Positions 55,709 to 64,000 of a stretch of DNA of 64,000 nucleotides are shown here, piece by piece. The position numbers and the translations under genes are program-made. The notes under the pieces were generated by a model, which was not told the origin of the DNA, did no database searches, and saw nothing but the letters and a program-made list of their open reading frames with translations. The DNA comes from Methanoculleus receptaculi (lineage in GTDB: Archaea > Halobacteriota > Methanomicrobia > Methanomicrobiales > Methanoculleaceae). Numbering within the stretch: position 1 is the first letter of the stretch; each line of letters starts with the position of its first letter. Where the stretch lies: positions 372,001 to 436,000 of the forward strand of contig NZ_CP137642.1 of the NCBI RefSeq assembly GCF_033472595.1, in the 5' to 3' direction.

Positions 55709-56523
55709 ACGTGTTCCAGGATCGGGCCACTCTCCCTCGCCCCACACCCTTCAAGGTAATCTTTCTTGCCGTATTGTTCTGCCTGATTGCGTACTTTCTC
55801 GTGGTAATTGTTGGTCTGGTAGTCTACCCGCCGTTTCCGGCTCTCGTTGAGAGCCTGCGATCCCGGGAGATCCTGTTTGCTGTTGAACTCTCGCTCGTCA
55901 CCTCGGTGGTCTCCACCGCCCTCTGCGTTGTCGCCGCCGTGCCTGTTGCCTACTCGTTAGCTCGGTTCTCTTTCCCCGGTAGAGGGCTGGTAAACACCCT
56001 CTTTAACATCCCGCTTGCACTGCCGCCGCTCGTCGCGGGTGTGGCGTTGCTCATCTTCTACGGCCCATCGACGTTCGGCAAGATGCTCTCGGCGTTCGGT
56101 CTCGATATAGTCTACACCCCGGTTGGGATCGTTGTTGCCCAGTTCTTTGTAAACCTGCCATATATGGTCAGGGTCGCCCGTTCGGCCTTCGAGACGATCA
56201 ACCCCCGCTTCGAGCACGTTGCCCGGACGCTCGGGTGCACCGAGTGGAGCGCGTTCCGTCAGGTCACCCTCCCTCTCGCCAGAAACGGTCTGATAGCCGG
56301 ACTTGTCATCACCTGGTCGAAGGCTATCGGTGAGTTTGGAGGTGTCATGATGCTTGGGGGAGCTACCCGGATGAAGACCGAGACCCTGCCCATCGCGCTC
56401 TTCCTGAACATGTCAACGGGCGACCTTGATCTTGCCATAGCCGCGTCTGTCATCCTGATAGTCATATCGGTGATCTCGTTTGCGGTCTTCGAACGCTGTA
56501 GCGGCGAGCGGGGGGTGTTCTAG
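55705..56523 (+). CDS. modB: Molybdate/tungstate ABC transporter, permease
   Basis: A 272-aa permease with about six transmembrane helices (first at residues 17-42). The ATPase-contact (EAA) loop is around HVARTLGCTEWSAFRQVTLPLARNGL, followed by SKAIGEFGGVMMLGG. The GTG start overlaps the preceding stop by 4 bp. Confidence 0.94.
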   Translation: MNVFQDRATLPRPTPFKVIFLAVLFCLIAYFLVVIVGLVVYPPFPALVESLRSREILFAVELSLVTSVVSTALCVVAAVPVAYSLARFSFPGRGLVNTLFNIPLALPPLVAGVALLIFYGPSTFGKMLSAFGLDIVYTPVGIVVAQFFVNLPYMVRVARSAFETINPRFEHVARTLGCTEWSAFRQVTLPLARNGLIAGLVITWSKAIGEFGGVMMLGGATRMKTETLPIALFLNMSTGDLDLAIAASVILIVISVISFAVFERCSGERGVF

Positions 56524-57573
56524 GTGCTCAAGATCACGGGGCTCACCAAACGTCTCGGGGACTTTGTTCTCGACGGTGTGGACCTGACAGTCGCAGACGG
56601 TGAGTACTTCATCATCCTCGGGCCTACCGGCGCAGGAAAGACCATACTTCTCGAGACCCTGGCGGGGATATACACACCTGACGACGGAACGATCACCCTG
56701 GATGGCCGTGACATCACCCGCACCGACCCGAAAGATCGGGGGATCGGCATGGTTTACCAGGATTACATGCTCTTTCCCCACCTCACCGTCGGGGAGAATA
56801 TCGGGTTTGGTCTCCGGCAGAGGAAGGCCGATCCCGCCCGCATAAGGGAGGAGGTGCAGGAGACCGCCGCCCTTCTCGGGATTGAGCATCTCCTCTCCCG
56901 CACCCCCGGGACGCTCTCAGGCGGTGAACAGCAGCGGGCGGCGATCGCCAGGGCGCTCGTTCTCAGGCCTCACGTCCTCCTCCTGGACGAACCGCTCTCG
57001 GCGCTCGATACCTCCACCCGGGACCGGCTCCGCAGGGAGTTGAGGTCGATCTGCCGGGCGACGAAAACAACGGTCATCCACATCACCCATCACTTCGAGG
57101 ATATATTCGCTCTCGCCGATCGTGTAGCGGTGATGCAGGAGGGGAGAGTTGTCCAGACCGGCACGCCTGATGAGGTCTTCCGGAAACCTGCCACCGGGTT
57201 TGTCGCTGCTTTCACCGGTATGGAGAACGTATACTGCGGGGTTTCAAGGGTTCTGAACGGCGAGGCGACGATCGACCTCGGCGGGATCACCGTCCGGACG
57301 GTCAGCGAGATCGAGGGTGAGGTCTGTGTCGGTATCCGGCCGGAAGAGGTGATTTTGTCCCGCGAACCTTTTGAGTCAAGCGCTGCAAACACCTTCCCCG
57401 GCATGGTGACCGAGATCCAGAGGAACGGCACGTTTTCAAGGGTCTTCGTCGATGCCGGGGTTACATTCGTTGCCGTCCTGACACCACAGAGCGTCGAGCG
57501 CCTGCGACTGGCCGGGGGTGTAGCGGTCCAAGTCACATTCAAGGCCTCGGCCGTCCACGTCTTTCTGCGGTAG
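56524..57573 (+). CDS. modC: Molybdate/tungstate ABC transporter, ATP-binding protein
   Basis: A 349-aa ATPase: Walker A LGPTGAGKT (about residues 33-41), Q-loop VYQDYMLFPHL, signature LSGGEQQR, Walker B VLLLDEPLSALD, H-loop ITHHFED. A C-terminal domain (from about 235) resembles the MOP/TOBE regulatory domain and contains VCVGIRPEEVIL. It starts with GTG immediately after modB. End of the operon. Confidence 0.95.
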   Translation: MLKITGLTKRLGDFVLDGVDLTVADGEYFIILGPTGAGKTILLETLAGIYTPDDGTITLDGRDITRTDPKDRGIGMVYQDYMLFPHLTVGENIGFGLRQRKADPARIREEVQETAALLGIEHLLSRTPGTLSGGEQQRAAIARALVLRPHVLLLDEPLSALDTSTRDRLRRELRSICRATKTTVIHITHHFEDIFALADRVAVMQEGRVVQTGTPDEVFRKPATGFVAAFTGMENVYCGVSRVLNGEATIDLGGITVRTVSEIEGEVCVGIRPEEVILSREPFESSAANTFPGMVTEIQRNGTFSRVFVDAGVTFVAVLTPQSVERLRLAGGVAVQVTFKASAVHVFLR

Positions 57574-57641
57574 GAGCAGGCCATTCCTCCCGGCCAGAAG
57601 GAGCGGCCGGATGGGGGAAGAATCCAACGAGATAACAAAAC

Positions 57642-57690
57642 GAACGTCTTCTGCAGCTGACCACCCCCGCCACCCGGCCGATAGGAGGGG
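57642..57690 (+). repeat. Dispersed intergenic repeat, copy 2
   Basis: GAACGTCTT ... GCTGACC core at 57642-57662, 19 of 21 bases as at 32855, then a C-rich run and CCGGCC. An additional palindromic stretch GAGGGGCGGAAACGCCCCCC follows. It lies in the gap between modC and the rubredoxin gene. Confidence 0.5.
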
Positions 57691-57763
57691 CGGAAACGCC
57701 CCCCGCCGTGTCCTGACATGCTCCAGAAAAAGCAGAATAGGGGCCGGGATGTGCCCGCCGCAC

Positions 57764-57922
57764 TTATATCTTCTTAAACCGGCTCTTCGGCGCGCCGCAC
57801 CGGGGACATTTCCAGGTATCTGGCAGGTCTTCGAAGGCTGTGCCGGGTTTAACACCGTGTTCAGGGTCGCCGAGAGCGGGGTTGTAGACGTAGCCGCACT
57901 GTGTGCACCGATACAAATCCAT
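57764..57922 (-). CDS. Rubredoxin
   Basis: A 52-aa protein read from ATG 57922 to TAA 57764: [19 protein letters not shown] at the start, [20 protein letters not shown] at the end. The two CxxCG knuckles (Cys 6/9 and 39/42), the aromatic residues and the length are exactly those of rubredoxins, one-iron electron carriers used in anaerobes for oxygen and superoxide detoxification. It is monocistronic between convergent modC and the HerA-like gene. Confidence 0.96.
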   Translation of the reverse strand: MDLYRCTQCGYVYNPALGDPEHGVKPGTAFEDLPDTWKCPRCGAPKSRFKKI

Positions 57923-58007
57923 CGTATCATCACCTCATTCCCTGCCGGCCGCCGGGACGGCAAAGGGTAATATCTCGTTTACTTCCGCTTCAGGATAAGT
58001 GCTCCGG

Positions 58008-59606
58008 TCACGATACCGGGAAAGGAAGTTCCTTTCCCGTGCAACCGTCGAGGACGATCGAGCGCTCACCGCGTTCCGATGCAAACCGGATCACGTAGAC
58101 CGGGTAATAGATCGTCTCAAACTCGATAATCTCGGCCGTTGGCTCAAGCCCTTTCAGGATCGTCCGGAGCGACGATTCCGTGACCTTCGCCTCCAGGCTC
58201 TCACCCCGAAGAGGCTCCATGGGGAGGCCGCAGGCTCCAGCCCGGAGAGAAGAGAGCGGCGGGACATCCTCTGTCAGGAGAGGTACGTAGACCGTGGTTT
58301 CGCCGATTGTCTTTACCTCTGTTATGAGTTTCGCATCCGAAAGACTCTTTATCGCTTTCTTCACCGCGGCCGCCGGGAGATGGGTCTCGGCCTCGATCTC
58401 GACGGGCGTCGATCCTCCGTTTGCAAGCCCGGCAACGACCCTGACCGCGGCCTCATCGAGCCCCAGGAGTTCAGAGAACCCCGGCCTGACCTTCAGCCCC
58501 CGGTCTATATCGACGATGCAGCCGGTGCAGCCATCGATGATGAACGACGCCGTCTTTGTGGTCTTCCGCAGAACCCCTCCGATGTAGCGGATCTTCACCC
58601 GATGTAGCGGCCGGTAGACCTGCTCCCCTGAGACTATCCGTTCCTCGGGTTCCAGGACCCTGAACCTGCGTTTCCTCTTGCCCCTGGCGATGTCGAGCGC
58701 TTCCTCACGGATCAGCACCGGGACAACCGCGTTCCCGCTAATGGGGGGTTCCACCATGGGCGGTTCCGCTTCCTCCTGCTGCGGTTTGCCGCCGCAGGGT
58801 TCGTCTCGTGGCCGATCTCCCGGCCGGACAGGCTGCGCCGGCACGAGCCTTGGCGTCTGCCCCCCGTGCCTGCAGATCCTGTCCCGGAATCGCATCTTCA
58901 CCTTCCCGCGAGAGAGCCCGCCCATAACAAAGAACTCTCCTGGCTCGAGTTCTACAAGTTCGGCGACCTCCCTGTGGGACGAGAAGAAGAGGCTGACCGC
59001 TTTCAGGTCGTTTTCGATAGAGAGTTTTCCTATGATCTGGTTGTTGCACTGAGAGAGGACGTTTTTTGTTACGAGCGAGGGTCTCTGTGTCGCGACCAGC
59101 AAGCCGAGCCCCCTTTTGCGCCCCCGGCGGGAGATCTCCTCTATCTTACGTATGGCCTCCCCCGACTGCGGGATGAATTTGTCCGCCTCCTCCAGGATCA
59201 GAAGAAACGGTTTCTTCAGTCTGCTCTCCAGGTCGTAGAGAACCTCTGCGAGTTGGGCCACGTTCTCCCGCATCTCGGTCTCCGAGACATCGAAGATCAC
59301 CGCCTTTCGGGAGCAGATCGCCTCTCGTATGATCTCCCGCAGGTTTGCCCGCCCGATCCCCACGTCACAATCATCGCCGGAACCGATCCTGATGATGGAG
59401 AACCGTTCCGCAAGCGAGGAGTACTCCCCCTCCGTATCTACGAGGCAGAACCCGACCCGCGCCTGCAGGAGCTGTTCGCAGATCACCGCGATACCCCAGC
59501 TCTTCCCGGCGCCCGACTGTGCTATGATGCACGTTCTTCCCGTGACGAGTTCCTGGGCGTCGACGGCAACGTCATGGTCACCGTCCTTTCCGATCACCAG
59601 CTCCAT
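58008..59606 (-). CDS. HerA-like (DUF87) P-loop ATPase with C-terminal winged-helix-like domain
   Basis: A 532-aa protein. Residues 1-230 form a HerA/FtsK-superfamily ATPase: Walker A IIAQSGAGKSWG (about 27-38), DTEGEYSSL, Walker B FLLILEEADKFIP, and LLVATQRPSLV. A Pro-rich linker (about 250-300) follows. The C-terminal half has YIGGVLRKTTKTASFIIDGCTGC and a helix-turn-helix-like VEIEAETHLPAAAVKKAIKSLSDAKLI. No NurA nuclease is adjacent, so it is not the standard HerA-NurA pair; the role is unknown. Confidence 0.85.
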   Translation of the reverse strand: MELVIGKDGDHDVAVDAQELVTGRTCIIAQSGAGKSWGIAVICEQLLQARVGFCLVDTEGEYSSLAERFSIIRIGSGDDCDVGIGRANLREIIREAICSRKAVIFDVSETEMRENVAQLAEVLYDLESRLKKPFLLILEEADKFIPQSGEAIRKIEEISRRGRKRGLGLLVATQRPSLVTKNVLSQCNNQIIGKLSIENDLKAVSLFFSSHREVAELVELEPGEFFVMGGLSRGKVKMRFRDRICRHGGQTPRLVPAQPVRPGDRPRDEPCGGKPQQEEAEPPMVEPPISGNAVVPVLIREEALDIARGKRKRRFRVLEPEERIVSGEQVYRPLHRVKIRYIGGVLRKTTKTASFIIDGCTGCIVDIDRGLKVRPGFSELLGLDEAAVRVVAGLANGGSTPVEIEAETHLPAAAVKKAIKSLSDAKLITEVKTIGETTVYVPLLTEDVPPLSSLRAGACGLPMEPLRGESLEAKVTESSLRTILKGLEPTAEIIEFETIYYPVYVIRFASERGERSIVLDGCTGKELPFPVS

Positions 59607-59695
59607 CCGCTCAAAGAGATAACAGGGTGCCCGGTCTTTTAACGCTTCCTCTTCGGATCAGGGGGCCCGGTTTAAGCAGATTCGAGGTCTTTTCC

Positions 59696-61072
59696 TCAGT
59701 TTTTGTTCCTGGAGAGCGAGAGAAAGACCCCGAAGACTGATAGGGCCGTGAAAGCCAGGAAGATCAGCCGCAGGCTCTTCATGAACTCCGGGAATACTTC
59801 CGGGGTGACGGTTGTCGACCCCATGAGAACCGCAAAGACCACAAGGACGGCCCCCATGCTCAGCATCATCCCGAGCGAGCGCATCGTCGCTACCATCGCC
59901 GATGCGCTCCCGTAGAACCGTTTCTCAACGCTCCCCATGATAGCGGTGGTGTTCGGGGAAGAGAATAACCCGACCCCCGTCCCCACCAGGAACAGGAGGG
60001 CGAGGACGAGTGTGATCGGCGTCGTCTCGTTGAGCAGCGAGAGTCCGAAGAGTCCCACGGCGGCAACCCCCATCCCAAGCGAAGCCAGGAGCCCTGGCTC
60101 CACCCGGTCAGCCAGTCGTCCTGCCGCGGGGGCGACGAAGACCTGGACGAGCGGTTGGATCAGGAGGAGTGTGCCTGCGGCGGCGGGTTCGTAGCCCCGG
60201 ATGTACTGAAGGTAGAGGGAGAGGAGGAACGCGACCGCATACGTTGCGCTGTAGTTGATCAGGGCTGCAGCGTTGGAGGCTGCAAAGATCCGGTTCTTCT
60301 GGAGGAGCGTGACCGGCAGAAGAGGATCTGACCGGTGCTGCTCCACCCGGAAAAAGACCACGCCAAGCGCCAGCGATGCCGCAAGGAGCAGCAGACCGAC
60401 AGCGGTGGTGATCCATGCCAGGCCCAGGAAGAGGCAGAGGATCAGGGCTGATGAGAGGGCCAGCCCCGGGAGATCGAAGTGCTCCATATCTCGCTCGTTT
60501 AAGAAAGCCGGGAACTTCCTCGCATAGAATAGGACAGGCACCGCAAGGAGCGCGGTCACTACGAAGATGCTTCGCCACCCAAAGAACTGGGTCAGGACTC
60601 CCCCAAGGAACGGCCCGAACGATAGCCCGGCGTAGACAGCGGTGGTGTTGATCCCGATGGCGTAACCCCGCCTGCCAGGCGGGAAGAGGCTGGCTATCAG
60701 GGCCACGCTGGTTGCGTTGATCATCGCCCCGCCCACCCCCTGCACGAACCGGAAGAGGAGGAGCAGGTTCATCGAGGATGTGAATATGGAGAGGATGGAT
60801 CCGGCGGCGTAGACGACGATCCCGATCAGGAATATCCTGACCCTCCCCCGCGAGTCGCCGAGCCTTCCCGCCGGGAGGAGGAATATGACCGATGCAAGGA
60901 GATAGGCGCTGGATACCCAGGCCAGCGTGGCCGCATCGGCGGAAAACTCGGTGCCGATGATGGGCAGGGCGAGGTTGATCGCGGAGGCCGTGAAGGGATT
61001 TATGAACGAGGCGACTGTGACCAGTGCGAGGATGGCCCCCCGCGAATAAGTTCGTTCTTCTACCCCTCTCAC
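59696..61072 (-). CDS. MFS drug:H+ antiporter-like transporter (14-TM, DHA2 type)
   Basis: A 458-aa membrane protein with about 14 hydrophobic helices. The motif GRLGDSRGRVRIFLIG after helix 2 is MFS motif A, and the antiporter motif C is around GVLTQFFGWRSIFVVTALLAVPV. It resembles EmrB/QacA-like exporters. The substrate is unknown. Divergent from a second MFS gene with 109 bp between starts. Confidence 0.9.
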   Translation of the reverse strand: MRGVEERTYSRGAILALVTVASFINPFTASAINLALPIIGTEFSADAATLAWVSSAYLLASVIFLLPAGRLGDSRGRVRIFLIGIVVYAAGSILSIFTSSMNLLLLFRFVQGVGGAMINATSVALIASLFPPGRRGYAIGINTTAVYAGLSFGPFLGGVLTQFFGWRSIFVVTALLAVPVLFYARKFPAFLNERDMEHFDLPGLALSSALILCLFLGLAWITTAVGLLLLAASLALGVVFFRVEQHRSDPLLPVTLLQKNRIFAASNAAALINYSATYAVAFLLSLYLQYIRGYEPAAAGTLLLIQPLVQVFVAPAAGRLADRVEPGLLASLGMGVAAVGLFGLSLLNETTPITLVLALLFLVGTGVGLFSSPNTTAIMGSVEKRFYGSASAMVATMRSLGMMLSMGAVLVVFAVLMGSTTVTPEVFPEFMKSLRLIFLAFTALSVFGVFLSLSRNKN

Positions 61073-61133
61073 GCCTATTCTCTACGCCTCCGGGTTCTGT
61101 GCGGTAACAGAGTTCACGTTGAGTGCAGATAAG

Positions 61134-61155
61134 TCCACTGCCCATCTACAGTGGA
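61134..61155. promoter_or_regulatory. Inverted repeat TCCACTG-N8-CAGTGGA between divergent MFS genes
   Basis: Two exact 7-bp half-sites with an 8-bp spacer, centred 15 bp apart, just upstream of a TATA-like TTACTTTTAGG (61156-61166) before the plus-strand MFS gene. The geometry fits a dimeric repressor of one or both transporters. No regulator gene is adjacent. Confidence 0.55.
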
Positions 61156-61181
61156 TTACTTTTAGGATCATGACCAAGTAG

Positions 61182-62387
61182 ATGAGCATGCGTGCCCAAT
61201 CCCCGGAGATCCAGCGGGATCTACGGGCGACCTCCCTCCGGCTCATCATGCTGCTGGGCGTGGCAAGCCTGTTCGGTAGCCTGGTCTCTAACGGCGCCAG
61301 GAGCGTTACCGGCCCCTACCTCCTCCTTCTCGGTGGAAGCGCGGCAGTTGTCGGGCTGGTTGCCGGGGCCGGCGAGTTTATCGGCTACGCCCTGCGGGCG
61401 GCCACCGGCGCCTATCTTGGCCGTAACCACCGCTACTGGAAGGTGGCGATTGGCGGTTACTGTATGCTGGCAGCCATCCCCTTCCTTGCGTTCGCCGGTC
61501 AGTGGGCGACGGCGGCAGCCCTTATCATCGCCGAACGGATCGGGAAAGCCATCAGGACACCGGCGCGGGACACGATCCTCTCCCATGCGACGGTGGCCGT
61601 TGGGAGAGGGTGGGGGTTCGGGTTTCACAAAGCGCTCGATCAGGTTGGTGCGGTCGCGGGCCCGCTGGTCATGGTCGTCGCCCTGGCCGTCACCGGGGGT
61701 TATACGGATGGATTCCTGGTTCTGGCCATCCCTCTCATCGGCGTCGCGGTTGCTCTCTTCCTGGCCCGGTCGGAGGTGCCGTCACCACGGTTCCTGGAGG
61801 TGGAGGAGATGCAGGGAGACAGCATCCCTTCGATCCTGCCCTATGCCCTCTTCATATTCCTGGGAATGGCCGGGTTTGCCACCTTCCCCCTCATATCGTT
61901 CCACCTTAAAGCCGGGGCGATCGTCTCCGACGCCGCAATCCCACTCTTCTATGCGGGTGCTATGGTGGTCTCTGTCTTTGTGGCGCTGCTGCTAGGTCGT
62001 GTCTTCGATCGCCTCGGCAGCCGTATTCTTCTTGCAATCCCCATCATCAGCCTTGCAACGGTTTTTCTCGCCTTCTCGCCCGATCCGCGTATGGCGGTTG
62101 CCGGATCGCTTGTATGGGGGGCGGGGATCGGGATCTTTGAACCCGTTCTCCGGGCTTCGATCGCATCGTCCACGAGCCTTGAGCGGAGGGGGAAGGTCTA
62201 CGGCACACTGAGTGCGGTCTACGGGACGGCTTGGTTTGTGGGGAGCGCCGTGATGGGTGTCCTCTACGACGTATCGATCGGGCACATCCTCGCCTATGTT
62301 GTCGTGGTCGAGGCCGCAGCGCTGGTGGCCTACCTCTGGCTGTACCGCTCTAGGGTCGCGGTCGGGCCCCCGGAGGTCACCCTGTAA
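61182..62387 (+). CDS. MFS transporter (12-TM)
   Basis: A 401-aa protein with about 12 transmembrane helices in two halves: SLVSNGARSVTGPYLLLLGG in the first, AERIGKAIRTPARDTILSHA in the loop after helix 4, LLLGRVFDRLGSRILLAIPI (motif A of the second half). Start ATG 61182 has no obvious ribosome-binding site, suggesting a leaderless or short-leader transcript. Substrate unknown; it is not a close paralogue of the divergent MFS protein. Confidence 0.88.
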   Translation: MSMRAQSPEIQRDLRATSLRLIMLLGVASLFGSLVSNGARSVTGPYLLLLGGSAAVVGLVAGAGEFIGYALRAATGAYLGRNHRYWKVAIGGYCMLAAIPFLAFAGQWATAAALIIAERIGKAIRTPARDTILSHATVAVGRGWGFGFHKALDQVGAVAGPLVMVVALAVTGGYTDGFLVLAIPLIGVAVALFLARSEVPSPRFLEVEEMQGDSIPSILPYALFIFLGMAGFATFPLISFHLKAGAIVSDAAIPLFYAGAMVVSVFVALLLGRVFDRLGSRILLAIPIISLATVFLAFSPDPRMAVAGSLVWGAGIGIFEPVLRASIASSTSLERRGKVYGTLSAVYGTAWFVGSAVMGVLYDVSIGHILAYVVVVEAAALVAYLWLYRSRVAVGPPEVTL

Positions 62388-62398
62388 GCCTTGCGGCC

Positions 62399-62737
62399 TT
62401 AGTGGTGGAGTGCCCCGCCGATGGCGCCACCGATCAGGGAGAGGATGCCCTGGTACATGAACGCCGCCAGGACTATGAGGATCGACGCTCCGAGACCCGC
62501 GATGAACCCGAACGCCCCGAGGAGGACCGTGCCACCGATAAGTGTAAGCAGCGATATGACGATGGCGCCAAGGAGCCCTGCAAGCAGCCCGGCTTTTGCA
62601 CCATTCCAGATTCCGCCACGCACCATCCAGCCGGCGACAAATCCGCCGGCCAGCGGCCCGACGACAGGCAACAGGAACCCGACAAGAACCCCTACAAGCC
62701 ATCCGACGATGACTCCTGTCCAGAAGTTATCTGCCAT
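62399..62737 (-). CDS. DUF5518-like small membrane protein
   Basis: A 112-aa protein of almost continuous hydrophobic helices (WTGVIVGWLVGVLVGFLLPVVGPLAGGFVAGWM, then GLLAGLLGAIVISLLTLIGG and two more), glycine-rich throughout. This is the pattern of the archaeal DUF5518 family, function unknown. Convergent with the MFS gene. A TATA-like AGTATATAC lies about 37 bp upstream of the ATG. Confidence 0.75.
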   Translation of the reverse strand: MADNFWTGVIVGWLVGVLVGFLLPVVGPLAGGFVAGWMVRGGIWNGAKAGLLAGLLGAIVISLLTLIGGTVLLGAFGFIAGLGASILIVLAAFMYQGILSLIGGAIGGALHH

Positions 62738-62906
62738 CTACTTTTACTCACCGCTGAGTGTTCGAGAGAGTAGTATATACATCTTTAGGATCAAGTCAGG
62801 TCGAATCCCCGCCAGTTCAATGGGGGATAGGTAACGTAACGAAAGCTCTGTAAAATTGAATTGGCCCTGGATCCAACCTGGATTTGGACAAAGGAGAAAC
62901 AGGGTC
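62738..62906. other. Gap before the transposase pseudogene
   Basis: 170 bp holding the DUF5518 promoter, a stretch around 62799-62816 resembling a tRNA T-arm (CAGGT-CGAATCCCCGCC), and the presumed left end of the IS256-type element from about 62845. Confidence 0.4.
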
Positions 62907-64000
62907 ATGGACCCATTAGTGTTAATCGAAGGTTATCTTTCCGATTCAGAGAACGGCATGAAGACCGCATCACCTGGTTCCTCAACCAGGCGATGCTCGC
63001 AGAGGCCCTCCAGCAGGCAGGAGCCACCCAGTACGAATGCACCGATGCACGGAAGGCGCATCGGAACGGCTACAAGGATCGGTCTCTCAAGACCCGAAGT
63101 TCCGGGTGTTCCCGTTTGAGATGCAGGTCTTCGGGCGCTATGCCCGGGTGGAGAAGGCTCAGGTGAACGCAATCGTCAAATCCTGCCACCAGGGGTTTTC
63201 AACGAGAAAGATCCAGGAGGTCGTCAGTCCTCCAGGGATCGACCAGGTTTCTTCAGTCTCGGTTTCCCGAATAGCCAGGGACCTCGACGGCCAGGTGCAG
63301 GCATTCCTCCTGCGGCCGATCGAACAGGCTATCCCGTACCTCTTTGTGGATGCGTCCTCCTACAAAGTCCGGGACGGAGCACGATACGTCGCCAAAGCGA
63401 TCCTGGTAGTAGCCGGTGTCCGGGACGACGGCTACCGGGAGGTCCTGGGAGCCAGAATCACCGACTGTGAGAATGAAGGATTCTGATCGGGATTGTTCGA
63501 AGACCTCAAAGAACGTGGATTCATCGGGGTTCAACTGGTCATCTCTGATGGGCATACCGGGATCCAGAAGGCGGCGGAAGCCGCCTTCCTCGGCGCATCC
63601 TGGCAGATGTGTCAGGTGCATTGTACCCGGGCCGTCTTGAGGAATATTCCCCGGAAACATCAGAAGGAGGTTGTAGAGGGGCTGAAGGAGGCATATGGGA
63701 ATGAGCAGAGACTTCAGCAGCTTGCAGATGATCTGAACGAACGAGGATATCGGAAAGCGGCCAATACGATCGAGAGATTCATCCCGGGACGTATGAGTTA
63801 CACGGCATTCCCAAAACAGCACGGGAAACGGCTCCGAACCACGAAGATGATGGAACGGGTCAACAAGGAACTGAAACGGAGAGCCAAGGTTGTAGGCGTG
63901 TTCCCGAACGAGGAATCCCTTCTCCGGTTGGTCGGATCCATCCTGATGGACATCAACGAGGAGTGGGTCACCGGCAGAAGGTATTTGACCATGGAGAAGG
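62845..64000 (+). mobile_element. IS256-family insertion element, decayed, right end outside the window
   Basis: The left end is placed at about 62845 (GCTCTGTAAAATTG), 62 bp before the transposase start; the terminal repeat and target duplication cannot be verified because the right end is not in view. The only cargo is the broken transposase. Confidence 0.6.
62907..64000 (+). pseudogene. IS256-family transposase, disrupted and cut by the window end
   Basis: A mutator-type DDE transposase assembled from three frames: MDPLVLIEGYLSDSENGMKT from ATG 62907; then ITWFLNQAMLAEALQQAGA to RSLKTR after a one-base loss near 62960; then KFRVFPFEMQVFGRYARVEKA after a small deletion with frameshift near 63100. 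A TGA at 63484-63486 (probably a former Trp TGG) interrupts the chain before SGLFEDLKERGF. Downstream, LVISDGHTGIQKA, WQMCQVHCTRAVLRN and ERVNKELKRR are typical IS256 blocks. Non-autonomous. Confidence 0.9.

Noticed and set aside
62799-62816. tRNA T-arm-like sequence as an attachment site
   Set aside because: Only about 17 bp resemble a T arm, with one base missing; no tRNA, integrase or second copy was found nearby.
63484-63486. In-frame TGA in the transposase as a possible selenocysteine codon
   Set aside because: The position is normally Trp (TGG) in IS256 relatives and the gene has other frameshifts.

Overview
The window is chromosomal DNA of a methanogenic archaeon, most likely a Methanoculleus-like member of the Methanomicrobiales. 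Supporting markers are RNA polymerase genes with split B (B'/B'') and split A (A'/A'') subunits, an A-type ATP synthase operon in the order H-I-K-E-C-F-A-B-D, a group II thermosome, LonB, Nob1, methenyl-tetrahydromethanopterin cyclohydrolase, TATA-type promoters, and tRNA genes without an encoded CCA. The DNA is GC-rich and genes are tightly packed. The family-level assignment is an inference.

Layout: (1) 1-5.6 kb: the 3' part of a class III ribonucleotide reductase gene split by two inteins, followed by a DUF1786 gene. (2) 5.7-14 kb, minus strand: rpoH-rpoB''-rpoB'-rpoA'-rpoA''-L30e-nusA, preceded by tRNA-Lys. (3) 14-18.6 kb: PsiE-like protein, roadblock/receiver pair, a weakly coding stretch, MinD-like ATPase with a small membrane partner, tRNA-Pro, DUF89 protein. 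(4) 18.8-28.3 kb: ATP synthase operon with pgk downstream. (5) 28.4-34.6 kb: type IV pilus-like ATPase and membrane platform, a 50-aa zinc ribbon gene and an unknown gene; divergently, two KaiC/FlaH-like genes, one with a broken Walker A. (6) 34.6-39.5 kb: lonB-tldD-pmbA-bofA, a probable proteolysis operon. (7) 39.5-44.4 kb: prs-rtcA-nob1-gfcR, then the thermosome. (8) 44.5-46.7 kb: tRNA-Ser and a PAS/GAF sensor pseudogene whose lesions can be read individually. (9) 46.7-50.4 kb: Mrp-type Fe-S carrier, and divergently a four-gene redox operon (HdrCB-like protein, two FMN-barrel proteins, 2[4Fe-4S] ferredoxin). (10) 50.4-51.1 kb: two copies of a modular hairpin repeat. (11) 51.1-57.6 kb: mch, thiM-thiE, and a molybdate/tungstate transporter operon interleaved with TrmO-like paralogues. 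(12) 57.7-64 kb: a 52-aa rubredoxin, a HerA-like ATPase, two divergent MFS transporters, a DUF5518 membrane protein, and a decayed IS256-family element running off the end.

The most distinctive points are: the NrdD chain ends without a visible zinc/glycyl-radical domain and carries inteins whose endonucleases look dead; the pilus-like locus is paired with a degenerate KaiC protein and a 10-bp inverted repeat; the HdrCB/FMN/ferredoxin operon has a dyad between it and the Fe-S carrier gene; the repeat pair at 50.6-51.0 kb shows compensatory stem changes; and a perfect 16-bp palindrome lies on the thiM start codon. Everything is read from sequence alone; no alignments or searches were run.
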